DNA from: Myxococcales bacterium
GTDB taxonomy: Bacteria; Myxococcota_A; Polyangia; Polyangiales; JADJMO01
NCBI GenBank assembly: GCA_016709545.1
Contig: JADJMO010000009.1
Coordinates: forward strand, 248,001 to 312,000
Length of the DNA stretch: 64,000 nucleotides
Reading direction: 5' to 3'
Below, one piece after another: positions 58,314 to 64,000 of this stretch (positions within the stretch are counted from its first letter, which is position 1; the number at the start of each line of letters is the position of its first letter). The position numbers were made by a program, and so were the translations under genes. Below the pieces are notes generated by a model, which searched no databases, was not told where the DNA came from, and saw only the letters and a list, made by a program, of their open reading frames with translations.

Positions 58314-60089
58314 GCCTCGGGCTCCTGGTGCATGTCCTTGAACGTCTTGAGATCGGGCGCCCACATGTGCTTGACCGGATCGACGTCGACGTGGATGACC
58401 GCGCACTTGCCCGAGGCGATCGAACGCTCGATGGCGCCCCGGAGCTCGCGCGGGTCGCGCACCCGCTCGCCGTGCGCGCCCATCGCGCGCCCGAGCGCGT
58501 CGAACTCGATCTCGCCGAGGTCGGTGTTGATGGTCTCCTCGGGCGAGAGCGACTTGAACACCAGGGTCTTGATCGGCTTGAGCGCGAACTGCTGGTTCAT
58601 CTTCACCATGCCCCACTGCTTGTCGCAGAGCACCAGGTAGACGACGGCGAGCTTGTTGCGCACCGCGGTCTCGACCTCCTGCGGGTGGAAGCCCATCGCC
58701 CCGTCGCCGATCACGCAGTAGACCTGGCGCGCCGGGTGGGCGAGCTTCGCGCCGAGCGCCTGGGACACCCCGGCCCCGAGCATCCCCATCTTGGCGGTGC
58801 CGACCAGCGTGTTGACCGATCGAACCTCGTGGAAGAACTGCGCCCAGATGGTGGTGTTGCCGCCGTCCGCCACGAGGATGGCGTCGTTCTGGAACACCTC
58901 CTGGCACACGCGCGCGACGTGCGCCGGGCGCATGGCCGGCGCCTGGTCGGCGCAGGTGCTGGTCGAGCTCCTCGCGGCGGGCCCGGCACGCGGCGCGCAG
59001 GGCTTCGAGGTGCGCGCGCCGCCCCTCGAGGGACGTCGCCGCCGCGCTGCCGGCGCAGCTCGGCGGCGAGCGCGCGGACGAACACCTTCACGTCGCCGCG
59101 GATCGCGAGATCGACGGGGCGGTTGTTGCCGAGCACGTCGGGGTCGATGTCGACCTGGATCGTGCGCAGGTCCGCGGGCTTGCCCCAGTACGGCGCCTTG
59201 CCCCACCAGTCGGTCTCGCCGAGCCGTGAGCCGAGCACGAGGGCGACGTCGCTCTCGGTGCGCGCCCGGTTGACGGCCTCGACGAACACCATCGAGATGG
59301 CGTGGCGGCTCCGCTCGTCGATCGCGGCGCGGGCGCCCCAGCTCGTGGTCACGGGCGCCTCGATCAGCTCGGCGAGCGCGCGCAGCTCCTCGTAGGCGCC
59401 GGCGTGCATCACGCCCGAGCCGGCGTGGATCATCGGCCGCTTCGCCTCCATCAGCATGCGCGCGGCCGCCCTCACCTGGTCCGGCGGCGGCTCCATGGGC
59501 GCCGTCGACCGATACTGCGCGGGCGCCCGCAGCCACGTCGGGTCGAGCTCGTAGGCGGTGTTCATGACGCTCTCCGGGACGTCGACGTGCACGACGCCGG
59601 GCCGGCCCTCGAAGCAGAGACGCAGCGCGTGGCGCATGGTCTCGGCGAGGCGCTCGATGCCGTGGACAGCGCAGCTCCACTTGGTCATCGGCCGCGTCAC
59701 CTCGACGTGCGGGAAGTACTGGTAGGTGCCGCCGCGGTCGGGGTAGGTGATGCCCTCGCGGCGCGAGCTCGTGATCAGGAGCACGCGGTTGCCCTCGGCC
59801 TGCTCGACCGCGACGCCGGGGAGGATGTTGGCCACGCCCGGGCCGTTGCTCGCCATGCACACGCCGAGCTTGCCGGTGAGGCGCGCGTAGGCGCCGGCCA
59901 TGTGGGCCGCGCTCGTCTCGTGGCGCGGCGTGACCAGCCGGATGCCGTGCGGGCCGAACCCGGCGAGTAGAGACCGAAGTAGGTGCCGTCGACGATGCCG
60001 AAGACCTTCTGCACGCCCTCGGCGGCCAGCATGCGCGCGATGAGCTCCCCACCCTTCACCTTCGGCTTGCGGACTTCGAGCATCGACAT
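58310..60089 (-). CDS. TPP-dependent acetolactate-synthase-like enzyme, three frame breaks
   Basis: The corrected protein has 592 residues. It begins MSMLEVRKPKVKGGELIA and LAAEGVQKVFGIVDGTYFGL; the PYR domain has the catalytic Glu in TPRHETSAAHMAGAYARL. A central Rossmann domain follows (PMIHAGSGVMHAG, LGSRLGETDWWGK). The PP domain has VIGDGAMGFHPQEVETAVRN and LVLCDKQWGMVKM; the usual Asn-Asn of the TPP motif is replaced by Cys-Asp. The frame shifts near 59967, 59035 and 58955. It resembles ThDP carboligases and decarboxylases. The start is 92 bases from tetR, across two operators, and the gene is translationally coupled to the double-SDR gene. Confidence 0.85.
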
Positions 60090-60121
60090 GGCGAACCCTC
60101 CGAGAGAGAGGGTGCTCCGCG

Positions 60122-60137
60122 TTGACCGATCGGTCAA
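60122..60137. promoter_or_regulatory. TetR-type operator 1 (perfect palindrome)
   Basis: TTGACCGATCGGTCAA is a perfect 16-base palindrome in the intergenic region between the TPP-enzyme gene and the divergent tetR gene. It is followed by a second copy 23 bases downstream, which is the typical arrangement for two bound TetR dimers. Confidence 0.85.
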
Positions 60138-60144
60138 TAGCAAT

Positions 60145-60160
60145 TTGACCGTTCGGTCAA
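60145..60160. promoter_or_regulatory. TetR-type operator 2
   Basis: TTGACCGTTCGGTCAA has the same 7-base arms as operator 1, with TT as its centre. The centre-to-centre distance of 23 bases is close to two helical turns, so dimers would bind on nearly the same face. Both copies sit between the two divergent starts and should repress both genes. Confidence 0.85.
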
Positions 60161-60180
60161 TCCGGGCCAGGATCCCGGGG

Positions 60181-60804
60181 ATGCCGAAGAAGAAGGCGCC
60201 TCCGAAGGAGGCCACGGCCGACCGGATCCGCGACGCCGCCGACGAGCTGTTCTGTCACGTGGGCTACGACGCCGTGAGCGTGCGCGACATCGCCGACCGC
60301 GCGGGCGTGAACAAGGCCCTCGTGTTCTACCACTTCACCTCGAAGGCCGACCTCTTCGAGCGCGTCCTCGAGCGCTACTACGAGGCCCACCGACGCGCGC
60401 TCGCGTCGGCGTTCGAGGCCGAGGGCTCGCCGCGCGAGCGCATGCACCGCATGATCGACGCCTACCTCGACTTCATGGCGGAGAACGCGCGCTACGCGGT
60501 GCTCGTGCAGCAGCAGATCTCGAACCCCGAGACCCACCCCCTCGTCGAGAAGAACCTCGCGCCGCTGTATCGCTGGATCGAGCACGCGATCTCCGAGGTG
60601 GCGCCGCACGCCGGCCCCGGCGGTCCGCGGCAGCTGTTCGTGACCTTCTCCGGGCTCGTGATCAACTACTTCACGTACGCGCCGATGCTCGCGCGGGTGT
60701 GGGACCGGGACCCGCTCGGCGCGCCGATGCTCGAGGAGCGGCGACGCCACGTGCACTGGATCGTCGACCTCTTGCTCGACGACATCGAGCGCGGCGCCCC
60801 GTGA
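60181..60804 (+). CDS. TetR-family transcriptional regulator
   Basis: The 207-residue protein has the helix-turn-helix block near residues 13-60: ATADRIRDAADELFCHVGYD, then VSVRDIADRAGVNKALVFYH and FTSKADLFERVLER. The C-terminal ligand domain, with the large cavity typical of the family, has ENARYAVLVQQQISNPETHP. ATG 60181 lies 21 bases after the second operator. It probably represses both itself and the divergent TPP-enzyme/double-SDR operon, and is released by a substrate or product of the pathway. The ligand is unknown. Confidence 0.93.
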   Translation: MPKKKAPPKEATADRIRDAADELFCHVGYDAVSVRDIADRAGVNKALVFYHFTSKADLFERVLERYYEAHRRALASAFEAEGSPRERMHRMIDAYLDFMAENARYAVLVQQQISNPETHPLVEKNLAPLYRWIEHAISEVAPHAGPGGPRQLFVTFSGLVINYFTYAPMLARVWDRDPLGAPMLEERRRHVHWIVDLLLDDIERGAP

Positions 60805-60860
60805 ACGAGCCTGACGAGGTCGGACTTGCGTGAGCCGGACGAGCCAGGCACCGTGGGTGG

Positions 60861-61622
60861 ATGCACCGCACGCTGGCCGCCCTGCTCGTCCTCGGTCTGT
60901 CCGGCTGTGCCACCGCCAACGACGACGACGCGGCCAGCCGCGACGCGGCGACCGACCTCGGCGTGGCCGACGTCAGCGACGCGGCAGCCACCGATGCGAA
61001 GGACGCTGGCGACGGCGCCCTGGTCGACACGGGCACCGCGGTCGACACGGGCGGCGCGGTCGATACGGGCGTCGACACGGGCACCGCGGTCGACACGGGC
61101 ACCGCGGTCGACACGGGCACGCTCGACACGGGCACGCTCGACACGGGCACGCCCGACACGGGCACCGTGGACACGGGTACGCCCGACACGAGCGGCTGCA
61201 CCGTCTCTCCGGTCACCGGCTGCGCTTCCGGCGTCGTGGTCATCGGCCACTACGGCGGCGGGGCCCGCACGATCGACATCGCCGCGGGCAGCACCAGCTT
61301 CAAGCTCGCCTTGCTCAGCTACGATCCCACGAGCTGGACCCTGACCGGCGCCACCACCCGCGTCTCGAGCCTGCAGATCTTCACCTACGACGCCGGCACC
61401 ACCATCGCCGGCAACACGGGCATCTCCACCACGATCCAGACCGGCCCCACGGGCACGTGCAGTCCGTACACGTACGCGAGCTCGATGGGCGAGTGCCCGG
61501 CGCACACGGGCTGGGCGGGCTGCAAGTTCTCGGTCGCCGGGACGAGCGCGTGTCACATGGAGGTGGGGCTCACGGGCGCGTGCTCGTATCCCACCTACTC
61601 GTGCCTGCGCATCGCGCCCTGA
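60861..61622 (+). CDS. Lipoprotein with DTG-repeat linker
   Basis: The 253-residue protein has a signal peptide ending LLVLGLSGCATAN (lipobox), an acidic Asp/Ala stretch and about 56 residues of VDTG/TPDTG-type repeats. The C-terminal domain (CASGVVVIGHYGGGARTIDI, FKLALLSYDPTSW, then CSPYTYASSMGECPAHTG, ending CSYPTYSCLRIAP) is beta-rich with Cys pairs and has no recognised family. Repeats of this type appear in other lipoproteins of this window in shorter form and probably act as flexible spacers that lift the domain off the membrane. It lies 56 bases downstream of tetR. Confidence 0.8.
   Translation: MHRTLAALLVLGLSGCATANDDDAASRDAATDLGVADVSDAAATDAKDAGDGALVDTGTAVDTGGAVDTGVDTGTAVDTGTAVDTGTLDTGTLDTGTPDTGTVDTGTPDTSGCTVSPVTGCASGVVVIGHYGGGARTIDIAAGSTSFKLALLSYDPTSWTLTGATTRVSSLQIFTYDAGTTIAGNTGISTTIQTGPTGTCSPYTYASSMGECPAHTGWAGCKFSVAGTSACHMEVGLTGACSYPTYSCLRIAP
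61023..61190 (+). repeat. Imperfect 12- to 15-bp repeats encoding DTG units
   Basis: About 12 tandem units of the type GTCGACACGGGCACC (Val-Asp-Thr-Gly-Thr) or GACACGGGCACG run through this stretch. The repeats are imperfect, differing at the third codon positions, and encode the linker of the lipoprotein above. They are coding, not CRISPR or VNTR in a spacer, and could be prone to length change. Confidence 0.85.
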
Positions 61623-61632
61623 GCTCCACCCA

Positions 61633-63009
61633 TCAAGGGTGCGGATCGACCGCGTGTCCGGCCAGCCACGCGGCGCGCCTCGCCCACCCGCCGAGCGCGC
61701 GGTCGTCCACGCCGCCCGGGTGCACCGCGTAGGCGCGCTCGGCCGCGAGCATGCGCGGACCCGCGGCGGCGAACCGCACAGCGAGCGCGGGCACGTCGAC
61801 CGCCGCCCGCGCGATCTCCGCCACGAGCCGCGGACCGAGCGTCGGCATCCGCTGCAGCAGCGCGGCGCTGGTGGTGGCCGGGGTGACGAGCCCGGAGGTG
61901 AGGAGTCGGTCGACGTCGTCCTCGCCCAGGCTCCCCGCGAGCCGGCGGATCACGTCGTAGGCCGCGTGGACTCCGCCGCGCTCGCGGTGGAAGCGCGCCT
62001 GGTAGTCCGCCATCGACGACGCGGCGCCCGGATCGTCGCGCGACGCGGTGGCCCGCTCCAGCATGCGCGCGGCCAGGAGGCCGCTGCCCACGCCGCTGCC
62101 GTGACCGGGGAACGTCTGGCAGGCCGCGTCGCCGACGAGCGCGAGCCCCGGCGCGGCGAGGCGATCGTAGGGGCGGCGCACGGGGATCATCGACGCGCCA
62201 CCGAACACCACGGCGCCGACCCACGGGTTCTTGCGCTTGAACGCCTGGAGCAGCGAGGGCCCATCCAGCTCGGCGTGGGTCGCCTCGACGCCGGTGAGCA
62301 GCTCGACCTCGTCGGCGTCGAGCTCCACGCGCACCCCGAGGGTCGAGAAGCCACCCCCGACCCCCGACCACGTGAGCACGCCATCGCGGTCGCCGTGGCG
62401 GGCCAGGAACGCCCGCGCGCCGGCGCGATCGGCGATCGAACACACCTGCTGCGCCGCGCTCACGAGATCGCCGCGCTCCACCGGGAGGCACCGCCGCGCG
62501 AGCGCGCGAGAGCGGACACGGAGCTCTCCCGCGAGGCCGCTCGCGTCGACGAACAGCGCGGCCTCGAGCCTGGTGCGGCGGTCGCCTTGCTCGATCTCGA
62601 GGGCCACCGGCCGCCCCTCGGAGCCGTGGTGCTCGAGCTCGAGGAGCCGCGCCTGCGCGAAGAGCTCCACGCCTTGCCGCTCGGCGTCGCCGCGCAGTCG
62701 GTCGCCGAGGGCACGCATGTCGATGCCCCACATGGGCCGCTCGAGCTCCACGCGCGGCGTGCCCGCGCGGTCGAGCATGGTGATCGGCACGCACGCGCAC
62801 CGCCGCTCGGGAGGCTCCGGGCGCGCGACCCCCGCCTCGTCGAACAGCCACGGCGGGATGTCGTTGATCCAGCGCGCGCCGGCCACGTCGAGGCGACGGC
62901 GCTCGACGAGCGCGACGCGGCGACCGCGCGCGGCGAGCATGGAGGCCGCGGCGGCGCCGGTGGAGCCCGCGCCGACCACCACCACGTCGAACCGCCGGGG
63001 CGTGCTCAT
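61633..63009 (-). CDS. FAD-dependent oxidoreductase (geranylgeranyl reductase-like flavoprotein)
   Basis: The 458-residue protein starts MSTPRRFDVVVVGAGSTGAA (GxGxxG FAD site) and VALVERRRLDVAG, has WINDIPPWLF, and later PGLALVGDAACQTFPGHGSG, the second FAD-binding (GD) motif. Flavoproteins of this PHBH/geranylgeranyl-reductase fold reduce isoprenoid double bonds, hydroxylate rings or halogenate Trp. The WxWxIP motif of Trp halogenases is absent, so a reductase or hydroxylase role is more likely. No membrane segment is seen. It is divergent from the glycosyltransferase, with 42 bases between the starts. Confidence 0.8.
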   Translation of the reverse strand: MSTPRRFDVVVVGAGSTGAAAASMLAARGRRVALVERRRLDVAGARWINDIPPWLFDEAGVARPEPPERRCACVPITMLDRAGTPRVELERPMWGIDMRALGDRLRGDAERQGVELFAQARLLELEHHGSEGRPVALEIEQGDRRTRLEAALFVDASGLAGELRVRSRALARRCLPVERGDLVSAAQQVCSIADRAGARAFLARHGDRDGVLTWSGVGGGFSTLGVRVELDADEVELLTGVEATHAELDGPSLLQAFKRKNPWVGAVVFGGASMIPVRRPYDRLAAPGLALVGDAACQTFPGHGSGVGSGLLAARMLERATASRDDPGAASSMADYQARFHRERGGVHAAYDVIRRLAGSLGEDDVDRLLTSGLVTPATTSAALLQRMPTLGPRLVAEIARAAVDVPALAVRFAAAGPRMLAAERAYAVHPGGVDDRALGGWARRAAWLAGHAVDPHP

Positions 63010-63051
63010 GCGACGGAGGCTACCAGCTGCTCTGCCGAGTATGCTCGGACC

Positions 63052-64000
63052 GTGCGCATCGGCATCCAGACGTGGGGCACCGAGGGGGACGTCCGGCCGT
63101 TCTTCTCCCTCGCCAGCGCCCTCCGCGACCGCGGGCACACCGTGAAGGTCGTGTACACCAACGTCGAGGGCCGCGACTTCGGGCCGCTCGCCGCGCAGTG
63201 CGGGGTCGAGGCGGTCGGCGTCGGCGGCGAGTACTTCCGTGCCAACGCGGAGCGGAACGGCAAGCGCGCCCAGGCCAGCTTCGAGCTCGGCAACCCCTTG
63301 AGCCAGCTCCGCCTCATCGTCGAGGACCTGATGGACCCGGTCGCGATGGCCATGTTCGAGGCCGGCAAGGCGCTCGCCTCCGAGAGCGACGCGATGGTCG
63401 GCCACTTCCTCGCGCACCCGGCGGGGTCGGCGGCCGAGGCCTCCGGCATCCCGTACGGGGTCGTCGCGCTGCAGCCGATCTTCGCGTCGGCCCACTACCC
63501 CCCGGTCGGGATGCCGGCGTTCGCCAGGTGGCTGAACCCGCTCAAGTGGAGGCTCGTCGGGCGGGTGCTCGAGTCCGTGTTCCGCGATCGCGTCAACGAT
63601 CTCCGCACACGGGTCGGGCTCGAGCCCGTCCGCGACCTGCACCGCAACGTGCTCGAGCACTGCGCCTTCGGGCTCGTCGCGGTCTCGCCGTCGCTGTTCC
63701 CGCGTCCGCCGGACTGGAGCCCGCACGCGGACGTCTGCGGGTTCCTCGGGCTCCCCGACGCGGCCGAGCCGTGGGAGCCGGAGCCCGCGCTGCGCGCGTT
63801 CCTCGCCGACGGCCCGCCGCCGGCGTTCCTGTCGTTCGGGAGCATGTTCAACCTCGACGGCGATCGCACGAGCGCGGTCGTGGCGAAGCTCGCGGAGGCG
63901 GTGGTGATCGCCGGGACCCGCGCGATCATCCAGGCCAAGGAGGAGGTGATCGCGCGAGCTCCGGAGCACGCCTCCATCGCCTACGTCGCGCGCGCGCCGC
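63052..64000 (+). CDS. UGT/MGT-family glycosyltransferase (C-terminal part outside window)
   Basis: GTG 63052 begins VRIGIQTWGTEGDVRPFFSL, the GT-B/UGT N-terminal strand and loop. The frame stays open to the right edge (316 codons) without a stop. Typical features are LASALRDRGHTVKVVYTN, PLAAQCGVEAVGVGGEYF, and later PPAFLSFGSMFN at the start of the C-terminal domain. Family members (like OleD/MGT or sterol glucosyltransferases) transfer sugars from nucleotide donors to natural products or lipids. The donor-binding motif near the C-terminus is beyond the window. Neighbourhood with the FAD enzyme suggests a small modification cluster. Confidence 0.85.
   Translation, partial: MRIGIQTWGTEGDVRPFFSLASALRDRGHTVKVVYTNVEGRDFGPLAAQCGVEAVGVGGEYFRANAERNGKRAQASFELGNPLSQLRLIVEDLMDPVAMAMFEAGKALASESDAMVGHFLAHPAGSAAEASGIPYGVVALQPIFASAHYPPVGMPAFARWLNPLKWRLVGRVLESVFRDRVNDLRTRVGLEPVRDLHRNVLEHCAFGLVAVSPSLFPRPPDWSPHADVCGFLGLPDAAEPWEPEPALRAFLADGPPPAFLSFGSMFNLDGDRTSAVVAKLAEAVVIAGTRAIIQAKEEVIARAPEHASIAYVARAP

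Noticed and set aside
61023..61190. Possible CRISPR-like array
   Set aside because: The repeats are contiguous coding units of 9-15 bases without unique spacers and lie in frame inside a lipoprotein gene.
61633..63009. Tryptophan halogenase
   Set aside because: The FAD motifs are present, but the WxWxIP motif that defines Trp halogenases is absent, so I call it a general FAD oxidoreductase.

Overview
The window is about 70% GC, gene-dense and carries many Asp/Thr/Gly/Ala-rich lipoproteins, PAS hybrid histidine kinases, a serine/threonine kinase whose C-terminal tail ends in a conserved Cys motif, a zinc-ribbon/AgmX-type protein and a REP-associated transposase. This mix points to a chromosomal segment of a Myxococcota (Polyangia-like) bacterium; the exact lineage cannot be fixed from the sequence alone. 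Core genes anchor it: pth2 (partial), tRNA-Arg(CCT), lepA, map, fmt, sspB-like, coaD and secA.

Layout. 1-5.2 kb: Pth2 start, a lipoprotein, a large PAS hybrid kinase, tRNA-Arg and an MBL hydrolase. 5.2-16.6 kb: lipoprotein, lepA with an ExbD/TolR-like partner, DUF2252, a TIGR02996 protein, a receiver, zinc-ribbon/AgmX, an MBL hydrolase, a PhnD-like protein, a LysR helix-turn-helix-only protein, map. 16.6-25.2 kb: Clp-type AAA+ unfoldase, a translationally coupled kinase pair (the first member has no ATPase domain), an acyltransferase and an LD-carboxypeptidase. 25.2-34.1 kb: FadL-like porin, fmt, a CinA-type domain protein, a CPBP protease homologue, SspB, coaD, secA. 34.1-43 kb: an IS630 remnant inside a lipoprotein gene, three secreted wall-active lipoproteins (MepA-like, extensin-like, GH18 chitinase), membrane proteins and a RAYT transposase. 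43-49.3 kb: an SDR, a damaged amine oxidase, a C69 peptidase, and a minus-strand run of small orphan genes, some less GC-rich, that looks like an accessory or immunity island. 49.3-64 kb: Coq4-like protein, hemerythrin, another hybrid kinase, a Ser/Thr kinase operon, a TetR-controlled operon of a TPP enzyme plus a double-SDR fusion, a DTG-repeat lipoprotein, an FAD oxidoreductase and a partial glycosyltransferase.

A major caveat is base accuracy. About 17 single-base frame breaks can be placed, several of them in C or G runs, and one is inside the essential gene secA. Restoring one base at such sites gives clean full-length proteins, so most broken genes here are probably intact in the organism. 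The amine oxidase also appears to lack an internal segment, and the lipoprotein cut by the IS630 remnant looks truly disrupted.

The most interesting leads are the kinase pair at 19.2-22.7 kb, the TetR/TPP enzyme/double-SDR operon with two near-identical operators, the SspB homologue with a ClpX-docking-like tail, and the small-gene island at 46.3-49.1 kb.
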